This document shows positions 18,286 through 25,841 of a stretch of 64,000 nucleotides of DNA, in pieces. The stretch comes from Paradesertivirga sp966210515. Its GTDB lineage: Bacteria; Bacteroidota; Bacteroidia; Sphingobacteriales; Sphingobacteriaceae. Position numbers and translations under genes: made by a program. Each line of letters opens with the position of its first letter. Position 1 is the stretch's first letter. The stretch lies in assembly GCA_966210515.1 (NCBI GenBank), contig CBIHLM010000017.1, positions 1 through 64,000 on the forward strand, in the 5' to 3' direction. The notes below the pieces were generated by a model. That model was given only the letters and a program-made list of their open reading frames with translations, ran no database searches and was not told the DNA's origin.

Positions 18286-18368
18286 AAACCCACCAATATG
18301 AGTAAAGTTAAAAACGGTATAACCTGAATAAACATTAGAGCCTTCTATGGTTAAAGTTTGGTGGGTTT
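18286..18368 (+). repeat. Long-range inverted repeat upstream of the mutarotase gene
   Basis: AAACCCACCAA (18286-18296) and TTGGTGGGTTT (18358-18368) are perfect 11-bp complements with a 61-nt loop. The right arm is followed by TTAA. It ends about 95 nt before the ATG at 18464. It could be a leader structure or an attenuator. I do not recognise it as a known riboswitch class. Confidence 0.4.
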
Positions 18369-18463
18369 TTAACAAGGAAGAAGTATTTATTGACTTGCAG
18401 AATTGCTCTCAAAACAGCGCCTTATAAAAGCATTACCAGGCATATTGCCTCAAATGATAACAA

Positions 18464-18790
18464 ATGAAATATTGTTTTGCACTAGACTTAAATGAAGATC
18501 ATGTTTTAATTGAAGAATACGAGAAATGGCATCAGAATGTGTGGACTGAAATAAAGGAGGGACTTGTGGTCGCAGGTATCACTGAAATGGAAATTTACCG
18601 AACAGGGAATCGATTATTTATGATCATGGAAACTGATTCCTCTTTTTCGTTTGACCGCAAAAAAGCTTTGGATGCGGCTAATATTAAAATCCAGGAGTGG
18701 GAAAATTTAATGTGGAAGTTTCAGAAACCCCTCCCTTGGGCAAGGGAGGGTGAAAAATGGGTGCTAATGACTAAAATATTTCAACTGTAG
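18464..18790 (+). CDS. L-fucose/L-rhamnose mutarotase (RhaM/DUF718 family)
   Basis: The 108-residue cytosolic protein matches the RhaM family, which interconverts the alpha and beta anomers of L-rhamnose or L-fucose. Visible features are the N-terminal MKYCFALDLNED strand, the EKWHQNVWTEI helix with the conserved histidine, EIYRTGNRLFMIMET, and the C-terminal MWKFQKPLPWAREGEKW ending in KIFQL. Length is normal for the family. Next to an alpha-L-fucosidase, L-fucose is the more likely substrate. It lies 31 nt before the GH97 gene and they are probably co-transcribed. A perfect 10-bp palindrome sits inside the coding sequence at 18729-18750. Confidence 0.9.
   Translation: MKYCFALDLNEDHVLIEEYEKWHQNVWTEIKEGLVVAGITEMEIYRTGNRLFMIMETDSSFSFDRKKALDAANIKIQEWENLMWKFQKPLPWAREGEKWVLMTKIFQL
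18729..18750. repeat. Perfect GC-rich palindrome inside the mutarotase gene
   Basis: CCCTCCCTTG (18729-18738), GG, then CAAGGGAGGG (18741-18750) form a perfect 10-bp stem. It encodes the conserved PLPWAREG stretch, so it is part of the real protein. Hairpins of this composition are also found as dispersed repeats in Bacteroidota. It could attenuate transcription before the downstream enzyme genes. Confidence 0.4.
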
Positions 18791-18821
18791 CAACGCACTT
18801 TTACAACGTATAAAAATTTAA

Positions 18822-20735
18822 ATGAAAAGTTCTTTTTTAGTTCTGAGCCTTATTTTCAGCTCCGTGGGTTATGCCCAACAAGTTTTATCTCCCAATAAAA
18901 AAATTAAGGTAGTTGTGGAGATTCAACCAGCCGGTCAGGGAGGCTTAGGTCAGCCTCATTTTAAAGTGCTTTACAAAAGTGGAGGGACATACGTTGAAGT
19001 GTTACCAGCTTCGCCACTTGGTATTATAAGGGAGAATCAGCAGTTCATATCAAATCTCAAATTCATGGGAGAGAGCAAGGCTGTTGCAGTTCATGACAAA
19101 TATGAAATGCGGACGGGAAAGCGGAAGCTTTGTGAAAATACTGGCGTCGAAAAAACTTTTAATTATCAGAATTCATCCAAACAGCCCCTGAATATTATTT
19201 TCAAAGTTTATAACGATGGTGTTGCGTTCAGGTACACATTCCCCAATCGTTCAGACTCCGGTTTATCAATTAAAGATGAAGCAACTGGCTACTTAATTCC
19301 TAAAGGTACGGCGAGATGGATGCAGCCCTATAATCATGCTTATGAGGACTTTTATCCGCTTAATACTGGGGGGACTGGTGAAAAAAAGAGCAGAGACTGG
19401 GCCTATCCTGCATTGTATAAAGTTGATAAGCAACCGTTATGGGTGCTAATTTCGGAGGCAGGCATAAGCAGTCAAAATTGTGCGGCGAAACTTAGCAATA
19501 AACAAAACACAAACCTGTACAAAGTGACATATCCTGAAGCAAAAAAGGACTGGCATGGCGGAGTCGTTTCCAACTCTCCCTGGAAATCGCAGTGGCATGT
19601 AATGATAATAGGAGACCTGGCCGATCTGGTGGAAAGTACGTTGATTACTGATGTGAGCGAACCTACTGCCTTTAAGGACACGAAATGGATCGAGCCTGGA
19701 AGCGCAGCCTGGGTATATTGGGCATACAATCATGGCTCAAAGGATTATAAGAGAGTAATGGAATACATCGACCTGGCGGTAAAAATGAATTGGCCGTATG
19801 TACTTATTGACTGGGAATGGGATGTTATGGCAAACGGAGGAACCATCAACGATGCCTTAAGTTATGCCAAAAGTAAAGGCATTAAATCGCTTTTATGGTA
19901 TAACTCGGGTACCGATTGGCTTGATGCAACCCCGGCGGACAGGCTGTTAACACATGAGAAAAGAGAAAAGGAATTTTCATGGCTAAAAGAGGCTGGAGTA
20001 TCAGGTATCAAAGTCGATTTTTTTGCAGGAGACCAGCAGGGCATGATGCAATATTATATGGATATTCTTGAAGATGCTGCAAAAAACCATTTGCTGGTCA
20101 ACTTTCACGGAGCTACCGTACCCCGTGGCTGGGCTCGTACTTATCCCAATCTGATGACAACCGAAGCGGTTTACGGTGCAGAATGGTATAATAACAACAA
20201 GGCTTTAACGGATAAGGCTGCTATCCATAACACAACTCTTCCATTCACTCGGAATATTGTAGGCTCTATGGACTATACCCCGGTAACGTTTTCAAATTCG
20301 CAACACCCACATATAACTTCTTTTGCTCACGAGTTGGCATTGGCAGTAGTATTTGAGTCGGGATTACAGCATTTTGCAGACAGGCCTTCAGCTTATTATG
20401 ATTTATCGGACGAACCCCGCGAATTTTTGAAAGACTTTCCTACAGCCTGGGATGAAACCAAGCTGATAAACGGCTACCCGGGCGAAATGATTGTTATTGC
20501 ACGAAGAAAAGGCAAACTCTGGTATGTAGCCGGGCTTAATGGAAAAGACTCTCCGCAAACACTCAATCTTAACCTTGACTTTTTAGGTAGCTCAGACTAT
20601 TCTTTCCAACTATTCAAAGACGGGGCAGATACGAAATCCATTATAAGCGAAACCAGAAATATCAAAAAATCAAATATGCTTCAAATTCTTTGCCTGCCAA
20701 GGGGTGGTTTTACAGGAGTAATCAGCGACAGGTAA
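18822..20735 (+). CDS. GH97 glycoside hydrolase, retaining (alpha-galactosidase-like)
   Basis: The 637-residue protein has a signal peptide (cleavage near YAQQ19) and GH97 architecture: an N-terminal beta-sandwich (about 20-280), a central TIM barrel (about 285-550) with WVYWAYNHGSKDYKRVMEYI and YVLIDWEWD, and a C-terminal beta domain. The motif IKVDFF puts an aspartate at residue 399, and TTEAVYGAEW a glutamate at 448. An Asp in the VDF position marks the retaining, alpha-galactosidase-like branch characterised in Bacteroides thetaiotaomicron, rather than the inverting SusB branch. It should act in the periplasm on alpha-linked galactose or related ends. It lies between the mutarotase and the fucosidase genes and fits a fucosylated, galactose-containing glycan. 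Confidence 0.9.
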   Translation: MKSSFLVLSLIFSSVGYAQQVLSPNKKIKVVVEIQPAGQGGLGQPHFKVLYKSGGTYVEVLPASPLGIIRENQQFISNLKFMGESKAVAVHDKYEMRTGKRKLCENTGVEKTFNYQNSSKQPLNIIFKVYNDGVAFRYTFPNRSDSGLSIKDEATGYLIPKGTARWMQPYNHAYEDFYPLNTGGTGEKKSRDWAYPALYKVDKQPLWVLISEAGISSQNCAAKLSNKQNTNLYKVTYPEAKKDWHGGVVSNSPWKSQWHVMIIGDLADLVESTLITDVSEPTAFKDTKWIEPGSAAWVYWAYNHGSKDYKRVMEYIDLAVKMNWPYVLIDWEWDVMANGGTINDALSYAKSKGIKSLLWYNSGTDWLDATPADRLLTHEKREKEFSWLKEAGVSGIKVDFFAGDQQGMMQYYMDILEDAAKNHLLVNFHGATVPRGWARTYPNLMTTEAVYGAEWYNNNKALTDKAAIHNTTLPFTRNIVGSMDYTPVTFSNSQHPHITSFAHELALAVVFESGLQHFADRPSAYYDLSDEPREFLKDFPTAWDETKLINGYPGEMIVIARRKGKLWYVAGLNGKDSPQTLNLNLDFLGSSDYSFQLFKDGADTKSIISETRNIKKSNMLQILCLPRGGFTGVISDR

Positions 20736-20761
20736 TTAAACACAAAAATTAACAAATCAGT

Positions 20762-20875
20762 GCTGACAGAATATATCATGTTGAAAAATATGGACATCCG
20801 TCAAGGTTTGGGTTCAAAGATGTAATTAATGAATGGAAGGCTGAACTTTGGGATGCGGAAAGTCTGGTTTTTTAA
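20762..20875 (+). pseudogene. Second GH29 alpha-L-fucosidase remnant
   Basis: A 37-codon open stretch before a TAA encodes EKYGHPSRFGFKDVINEWK followed by AELWDAESLV. This is the GH29 catalytic-domain pattern (KYG.P..FGFKD.I..WKAE.WD...L) that normally lies in the N-terminal third of a fucosidase. It lacks a start, and no GH29 sequence continues after the stop. It is not the same segment as in the intact gene that follows, whose equivalent reads QFNPVKFDARQWVKN. It therefore derives from a different GH29 subtype that once lay here. Confidence 0.7.
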
Positions 20876-20983
20876 AATCAGAAATATGCGGTCTCCCACA
20901 TTTCCTATATGAGAAAATTGATTTATGGATATTAACAAGCGATGATTGACATCATATATAAGCATTCACGATAAAACTAAAAC

Positions 20984-22768
20984 ATGATAATGAAAAAAGG
21001 GTTGCTGATTTTTTATTTAGTTATTGCCATTACCCAATTAAAAGCACAAGAAAGATTAATCAATAGTCAGAAGCTGGAATGGTGGCGAGATGCCCGGTTT
21101 GGATTATTCATTCATTGGGGGCCGGTTACGCTTACCGGTGCCGAAATAAGCTGGAGTATGCGCAGCGATCTGTCATGGAGTAAACCCCATTTGCAGCCGG
21201 AAATATACGGGCAACTTTATAAACAGTTTAATCCTGTAAAATTCGATGCCCGCCAATGGGTTAAGAACGCTCAGAATGCCGGAATGAAATACATCGTTTT
21301 TGTGGCCAAACATCATGATGGTTTTGCACTCTGGGATTCAAAGCTAACCGAATACAAAATAACAAACACTCCTTTTGGCCGTGATGTTCTTCGCGAATTA
21401 TCTGATGCCGCAAAAAAAGCCAATATGCCCTTTGGAATTTATTTTTCACCGGGTGACTGGCGAGATCCTGACTGTCGGACAAAAACGAATGATGTTTTTG
21501 TGAAACGAATGCATGGTTATCTTACAGAACTGCTTACCAATTATGATATTAAGCTTCTATGGTTTGATTATGATGGCTTCCCTAACCCAAGTTTACCCGA
21601 AGAAACAGCTACTTTGGTGCGGAAATTAAAGCCGGGAATAATCATCAATAATCGCCTAGAGCCTCTTCATCCCGATGAATCACACGGAATGATTGGAAAA
21701 TGGGGCGATTATGCAACTCCGGAAAACCGGGTAGGTAGTTATTGCGATACTGCGCCATGGGAAACCTGTGCCACTTTGGGGAGGGGCTGGTCATGGAGAT
21801 CAAACGACAAACCTAATGACCTTCGATTTGCACTACGAACATTAATTGGTTGTGCAGGAGGAGATGGGAATCTTCTCCTTAACGTTGGACCCAACGCACT
21901 TGGTGAATTTCAAGCTGATTTTGTCGAAAGGCTGAACGAAATAGGATCCTGGATGAAAATAAATGGAGAATCCATTTATGGAACTCGCGGAGGCCCATAC
22001 GTTCCAACAAACGATTATGCAAGTACCCGTAAAGGAGACATAATATATATACATGCCTTTAATTTTAAAGGTAACAAGCTTGTTTTACCACACCTGCCTG
22101 CGAAAGTTAAGAAAGCAACCCTGATGGATGGTACACCTGTAGTGTTCCAAAGTATGAAGGACGCACTTAATATTTCGGTAGAATCGCAAAAGCAAGCCCC
22201 GATTGTTACCTTGGTAAAGCTTACTATTGACCAATCTTCCAATAAACTAAAGGCCATTTACCCAGCATCTTCAAGCAGTTCAGCGGCCTATTTGAAACCA
22301 GCCAAAGTATCCAGCAGTATAGCTCCCTTGTTTATGCATACAGCAGAGGCTGCAGTTGATGATAACTTTAACACTTTCTGGAGTCCTGGTCGAAACGATT
22401 CAGTTGCTGCAACCATTATTGGCAAGAAGTTTGAATCGCAGCATGACCCAAAATCGGAGGTGTGGAAGAAATCAGGATGGCTGGAAGTAGATTTAGGTGT
22501 CCAAAAAACGATTACAAGGGCAATTATTCGGGAACTTTCAGGGGATGACTGTTCGCCCGTAACTTCATTTAGTATTGATTACAAGGAAAAAGGGGTATGG
22601 AAAACAGCCGTTAATGGTACAACTATAGGGGAAACCTTCAAAGTTTTAATCCTGCCGAAGCCAATAACTGCCAAGAAATTTCGTCTGTCTATAGCGGCAG
22701 AAGGTCGGCCTGCAATCACTGAATTTCAATTATTTGAGACATCGGGTAAAGATTTAGCTGCTAAATAA
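20984..22768 (+). CDS. Alpha-L-fucosidase (GH29) with C-terminal discoidin-like domain
   Basis: The 594-residue enzyme removes terminal alpha-L-fucose. A signal peptide ends near residue 21 (QLKAQ). The GH29 barrel starts EWWRDARFGLFIHWGP and includes YIVFVAKHHDGFALWDS. The catalytic nucleophile is Asp195 in LLWFDYDGF, followed by the GNLLLNVGP segment. After the barrel a beta region (about 345-440) and a discoidin/F5-8C-like domain (about 440-585, WLEVDLGVQKTITRAIIREL) probably bind carbohydrate. Two in-frame ATGs (20984 and 20990) are possible. The fucose released would pass through the mutarotase at 18464. Remnants of related genes lie at 7836 and 20762. Confidence 0.94.
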   Translation: MIMKKGLLIFYLVIAITQLKAQERLINSQKLEWWRDARFGLFIHWGPVTLTGAEISWSMRSDLSWSKPHLQPEIYGQLYKQFNPVKFDARQWVKNAQNAGMKYIVFVAKHHDGFALWDSKLTEYKITNTPFGRDVLRELSDAAKKANMPFGIYFSPGDWRDPDCRTKTNDVFVKRMHGYLTELLTNYDIKLLWFDYDGFPNPSLPEETATLVRKLKPGIIINNRLEPLHPDESHGMIGKWGDYATPENRVGSYCDTAPWETCATLGRGWSWRSNDKPNDLRFALRTLIGCAGGDGNLLLNVGPNALGEFQADFVERLNEIGSWMKINGESIYGTRGGPYVPTNDYASTRKGDIIYIHAFNFKGNKLVLPHLPAKVKKATLMDGTPVVFQSMKDALNISVESQKQAPIVTLVKLTIDQSSNKLKAIYPASSSSSAAYLKPAKVSSSIAPLFMHTAEAAVDDNFNTFWSPGRNDSVAATIIGKKFESQHDPKSEVWKKSGWLEVDLGVQKTITRAIIRELSGDDCSPVTSFSIDYKEKGVWKTAVNGTTIGETFKVLILPKPITAKKFRLSIAAEGRPAITEFQLFETSGKDLAAK

Positions 22769-22916
22769 TTGGAGAAATAAAAGTGAAGTTCCAGATAATT
22801 CTGTTTCGATTTGTTTTTTATAACCTGCTCACAATTAAGGTCGATGTATGCTATACGGCGCCTTTGCCTGCATTAGCAATAGAGGGAAAAGATGGTTATC
22901 TTTATAGTATAAACAG

Positions 22917-23474
22917 GTGAGTGATGTAATGCCAAGAGAAATTTCTATAGAGCTTTTAAAAGCAGGGAATCAAACGGCTTTTGAACAGATCTTTGATTTA
23001 TTCCATAAGCGCCTATGCTTATTTGCTTTGGGAATTACTAATGATGATTCGGCAGAGGATATTGTACAAGAGGCTTTTGTTAAGTTATGGGAGCGAAAGG
23101 AGAATTTTAACAATGTCGATTCTATCAAGGCATTTTTATATTTAACAGTAAAAAATACCTGCCTTAACCTTTATAAACACAAGCAGGTAATTCAAAAACA
23201 CTCCCAGTCTTTAACTGAGATGGTGGAGGAAATAAGTGTAGACCACAAAATGGTTGAGGCCGAAGTTGCATTCCAAATCAGGCAGGCTCTTGAGCAATTA
23301 CCCGATGGATATAGAAAAGTTATATATCTTGGCTATTTCGAGGGCATGAGTAACCAGCAGGCGGCAGACCATTTAAATGTATCTATTAATACCGTAAAAA
23401 CCCAAAAAGTTCGGGGGCTACGAATTTTAAGAGATCTCATAAAAAAGCTTCACTATGCTTTTTTATTCGTTTAA
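22917..23474 (+). CDS. ECF sigma factor (FecI-like, sigma-70 family)
   Basis: The 185-residue protein has a sigma-2 region (about 15-85) with FDLFHKRLCLFALG and DIVQEAFVKLWERK, and a sigma-4 region (about 120-175) with LPDGYRKVIYLGYFEGMSNQQAADHL and the helix-turn-helix ending NTVKTQK. It is of the Bacteroidota type that is normally held by a FecR anti-sigma factor. No fecR follows it. The only one in the window is 20 kb upstream at 1128. GTG 22917 is used here, but ATG 22929 four codons later is equally possible. The last codons overlap a weak terminator-like hairpin, and the C-terminus (HYAFLFV) may be a fortuitous extension. Confidence 0.92.
   Translation: MSDVMPREISIELLKAGNQTAFEQIFDLFHKRLCLFALGITNDDSAEDIVQEAFVKLWERKENFNNVDSIKAFLYLTVKNTCLNLYKHKQVIQKHSQSLTEMVEEISVDHKMVEAEVAFQIRQALEQLPDGYRKVIYLGYFEGMSNQQAADHLNVSINTVKTQKVRGLRILRDLIKKLHYAFLFV
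23439..23466 (+). terminator. Terminator-like hairpin within the 3' end of the sigma gene
   Basis: ATAAAAAAGC (23439-23448) and GCTTTTTTAT (23457-23466) form a perfect 10-bp stem ending in a T-rich tract, 8 nt before the stop codon. The stem has only two G:C pairs and is weak. Confidence 0.4.
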
Positions 23475-23806
23475 CTATAAATTTCCGAGTTGATTCTAAT
23501 AGCCTTATGTATATCATAGATGAATTTTGAGAATAGTACCAATAACCCCCCTGTACTTAGGAGATACGTTTTAAGGTGTTGTGCTGAGGTAATATGAAGA
23601 GTAATAGAAGTTAATTTTACCGACGTGGCGCCTAAATTAACTACTTGTCCTAACGATAGGACTACAGTTTTCATAATGCTCATCGTTAAAAGTGAGGATT
23701 TGAAATCAGCTTGTAAAAGATTTAACATGCTTTAACATTCAATCCATGTTAAAGATGTTCGGCAATGTTGAACTGTTGCATTTTTCGCAACAGTTCAAAA
23801 GAATAA
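23475..23806. other. Intergenic stretch with two strong dyads
   Basis: CTTTAACAT (23730-23738) / ATGTTAAAG (23746-23754) is a perfect 9-bp dyad, and TTGAACTGTTGC (23768-23779) / GCAACAGTTCAA (23787-23798) a perfect 12-bp hairpin with a TTTTT-containing loop. The second lies directly behind the integrase stop and is its likely terminator. The first may be a protein-binding or recombination site. An 85-codon minus-strand frame at 23471-23728 shows no family features and I do not call it. Confidence 0.5.
23768..23798 (-). terminator. Terminator of the integrase gene
   Basis: TTGAACTGTTGC (23768-23779), a 7-nt loop and GCAACAGTTCAA (23787-23798) form a perfect 12-bp stem 8 nt after the integrase stop. 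Confidence 0.6.
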
Positions 23807-25027
23807 TCACGCCAACTTCTTCCTCAACGCCGCCATATCCTCACTTATCTTCTTTTCCAACACCTTAGCATATATTTGAGTAGTTGCAATCTTAGTATGC
23901 CCTAGCATCTTACTCACGGTCTCAATAGGAACACCGTTAGACAGCGTAACCGTTGTTGCAAACGTGTGTCTCGCTAAGTGGAAAGTGATATTCTTCTTAA
24001 TGCCACAGACCTCAGCAATCTCTTTCAGATAAGCATTAACCTTCTGATTAGAAACTACAGGAAAAACGGTATTGGTCACTGAGGCTCTTTGATTGTCTTT
24101 ATATTTCTTTAAGATTTCTACCGCTTTTGGTAGCAGGGGAGTGTTAACCGGAATATTCGTCTTCTGCCTGCAAGTTCTCACCCACATTTCTCCGTCAGTA
24201 GCTTCCACAATATTATCATGCTTCAGATTGATAACATCTACATATGTAAGCCCGGTGTAGCAGCAGAAAACAAAGAGATCCCGAATCATATCAATGCGGT
24301 CGATATCAAAGACCTTGTTCTCCATGGTTTTCAATTCCTTTTCAGAAAGATGCTCTCTGTTTACCTTAAGTATTTTGAGTCTGTAATTAGCGAATGGGTC
24401 CTTGGAAATCCATTCGAGTCGTATAGCCAGGTGAACCATCTTTTTAACGCGAATGATATGCTTCATTACCCCATTATTGTTCAATGGCTTCTGATGGTCT
24501 ACAGGTTTATGATTACGAAGGAAGGTTTCAAAGTCGTAAATGAATTTATAATCCAGTTCATGCAGATATAAGTCTGCTGACTTGAACTGCTTTTGAATAA
24601 ACTTTACGAGATAGCGCTGAGTAACATAATAGTGTTTAAGTGTACTCCATTTGAGCACACTCGCGGCCGTTTCATTATGGTATTCAAACAGACTACTTAA
24701 GGTGTGTACTTCTTCAGCTGTTCCCAGGAAGAAATCCTTAACCATTTCCGAAGTAATAATTTTTCCCTTCAACTGAAGATTCTGGTAACAGTTGCCGATA
24801 GCCAGCCTGACCTGTTCAAGATAGTTGTTTATAGACAATGAATCCTGGCGGCCTCCCTTTCCTGCCCCTCTTCTTTCGTCCCAGTACCTTAAATCAATTG
24901 ATTGCTGCAAGGCGATGAAGCATTTTTGTTTGTTTACAGTGATGCAGGCATAAACCTGTGCTTTGCCATCTTTAACCCTGTCTTTGCGGATTGTAAAGTG
25001 GATTCCGAACGATTGTGATGTTTTCAT
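23807..25027 (-). CDS. Tyrosine recombinase / site-specific integrase (CTnDOT-like)
   Basis: The 406-residue protein has an N-terminal arm-binding region (FTIRKDRVKDGKAQVYACI), a SAM-like core-binding domain (about 110-215) and a C-terminal catalytic domain (about 220-395). The catalytic HxxR is HLARHTFAT, followed by MLGHTKIATTQIY with the presumed nucleophile tyrosine. The position usually holding the first catalytic arginine reads CYTGLTYVDV, with Thr in place of Arg. The CTnDOT integrase group is known for lacking that arginine. It probably moves an integrative element. Nested dyads lie just upstream (25099-25178) and a tRNA 3'-end fragment 320 nt upstream, consistent with an attachment region. 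Confidence 0.92.
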   Translation of the reverse strand: MKTSQSFGIHFTIRKDRVKDGKAQVYACITVNKQKCFIALQQSIDLRYWDERRGAGKGGRQDSLSINNYLEQVRLAIGNCYQNLQLKGKIITSEMVKDFFLGTAEEVHTLSSLFEYHNETAASVLKWSTLKHYYVTQRYLVKFIQKQFKSADLYLHELDYKFIYDFETFLRNHKPVDHQKPLNNNGVMKHIIRVKKMVHLAIRLEWISKDPFANYRLKILKVNREHLSEKELKTMENKVFDIDRIDMIRDLFVFCCYTGLTYVDVINLKHDNIVEATDGEMWVRTCRQKTNIPVNTPLLPKAVEILKKYKDNQRASVTNTVFPVVSNQKVNAYLKEIAEVCGIKKNITFHLARHTFATTVTLSNGVPIETVSKMLGHTKIATTQIYAKVLEKKISEDMAALRKKLA

Positions 25028-25098
25028 AAAATTTACTTGTCAAGTTTCTTTCATTTTACATCCAGTTTTTGGTAAAAAATGGTAAAAAAATCGAGCTA

Positions 25099-25178
25099 AA
25101 AAGCGGCTGATAAAGCACATTTTCTAACCCACTTTTCGATGGCTAATTAATTGTATTACAATTAATTAAGCCGCTTTT
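25099..25178. repeat. Nested inverted repeats upstream of the integrase
   Basis: AAAAGCGGCT (25099-25108) and AGCCGCTTTT (25169-25178) form an outer 10-bp dyad. Inside it, 25141-25172 is almost palindromic: GGCT-AATTAATTGT and ACAATTAATT-AAGCC. The structure lies between the integrase start and the tRNA fragment. It could be an integrase or excisionase binding region. Confidence 0.5.
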
Positions 25179-25270
25179 ATTTACCACAAAGGTAAAAACT
25201 AAAAACTGGTAGTCGGATTGGTAACGAGCAGATTGATTTTCTTTGAATTTACTTGAATTGAAATTTTACA

Positions 25271-25306
25271 AAAAACCCCGTAAATGGGTGTATTTACAGG
25301 GTTTTT
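25271..25306 (-). terminator. Terminator behind the tRNA fragment
   Basis: AAAAACCCCGTAAAT and ATTTACAGGGTTTTT form a 15-bp stem with one mismatch (25271-25306). Read on the minus strand it lies 43 nt beyond the tRNA 3' end at 25349 and is flanked by T-runs. It is what one expects behind a native tRNA gene. The stem is nearly symmetrical and could act in both directions. Confidence 0.6.
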
Positions 25307-25348
25307 CGATTTTGTTACACTTGTTTGCACCTGTTTGGAAGGTACTTC

Positions 25349-25370
25349 GTGCGCCCACCTGGGCTCGAAC
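25349..25370 (-). other. tRNA 3'-end fragment, candidate attachment site
   Basis: On the minus strand these 22 bases read as the T-loop (GTTCGAGC), the T-stem 3' strand (CCAGG), a seven-base acceptor strand (TGGGCGC) and a discriminator A followed by C. Sequence 5' of it does not fold as a tRNA, so the gene body is absent. Integrative elements commonly use tRNA 3' ends as attachment sites and leave such fragments. A start of GCGCCCA, predicted from the acceptor strand, would fit a Bacteroidota tRNA-Arg, but the identity is inferred. Confidence 0.6.
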
Positions 25371-25530
25371 GACTTATAGTAACTATTTGACTCTCAAATC
25401 TTTACCAAGAACAATTTATCTTGGGTACTCTAGGAGGTACTGCACCTGAGTGACGATACAAATATACCAGTTTCAGGTTAAATCATACACAAAACGGACC
25501 AAAAAAGATGCTAGTTATCAACAAGTTAAT

Positions 25531-25725
25531 CTAATTTAAGAAAGCTCTTATCTGGTCGATTTGAAGACCTGTATATTCAGAAAATTCAAAGATGGAAACA
25601 AACTGGTTTTTGGTCTTTTTATACTTCTTTTTAATAGTTTGCAGCAACCTGCAACCTGAACGTTCGCTCCTTCCTGTTATGAGCATCACGTCTTTAGGGT
25701 AAATACATATTCTTTCAGTTTTCAT
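25531..25725 (-). CDS. Small conserved Bacteroidota protein, putative DNA-binding
   Basis: With ATG 25725 the product has 64 residues. It begins MKTERICIYPKDVMLITGRS, followed by a basic helix (LLQTIKKKYKK) and FVSIFEFSEYTGLQIDQI. It has the look of a small family widespread in Bacteroidota with KD.. ITG.S.R, a basic stretch, then a F..YTGL helix. The two helices could form a helix-turn-helix-like fold, but no function is known to me. The frame is open 18 codons further up, but the conserved part begins at MKTERI. It is divergent from the HTH gene at 25842, with about 115 nt between the starts. Confidence 0.65.
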   Translation of the reverse strand: MKTERICIYPKDVMLITGRSERSGCRLLQTIKKKYKKTKNQFVSIFEFSEYTGLQIDQIRAFLN

Positions 25726-25841
25726 AGCTTTAAGATTATAGATGCAAGATGAAAAAAAGTAAAATTTTTCAATGGCCATTTTTAAAAATCCCCATTAGGA
25801 AATTTCGAGAGTTCGCACCTTTGTCTATAAATCTTACGAAT

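Larger units (their letters stand above)
16965..18463. other. 1.5 kb non-coding interval with structured elements and gene debris
   Basis: No convincing gene is present between the divergent susC and mutarotase genes. I see a hairpin at 17010-17049 in the susC leader and a 43-codon open stretch on the minus strand (17284-17412, stop included) without a start codon. Its translation contains IGLYNKEGFP, reminiscent of the C-terminal NLYNKEGLP region of sialate O-acetylesterases. A hairpin lies at 17657-17686 (AAAGCCTGCT / AGCAGGGCTTT). Two dyads lie near 18182-18263 and 18286-18368. An 84-codon minus-strand frame at 17447-17701 has no family features. The interval looks like decayed DNA plus promoter regions. 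Confidence 0.5.

Noticed and set aside
23471..23728. 85-codon minus-strand frame between sigma factor and integrase
   Set aside because: No family features, overlap with the sigma stop and with dyad sequences; more likely chance.
25349..25450. Complete tRNA gene on the minus strand
   Set aside because: Only the T-loop, T-stem 3' strand and acceptor 3' strand are present. The bases 5' of them do not form an anticodon or D arm; the tempting ATTTGAGAGTCAAAT dyad has no proper 7-nt loop with T33.
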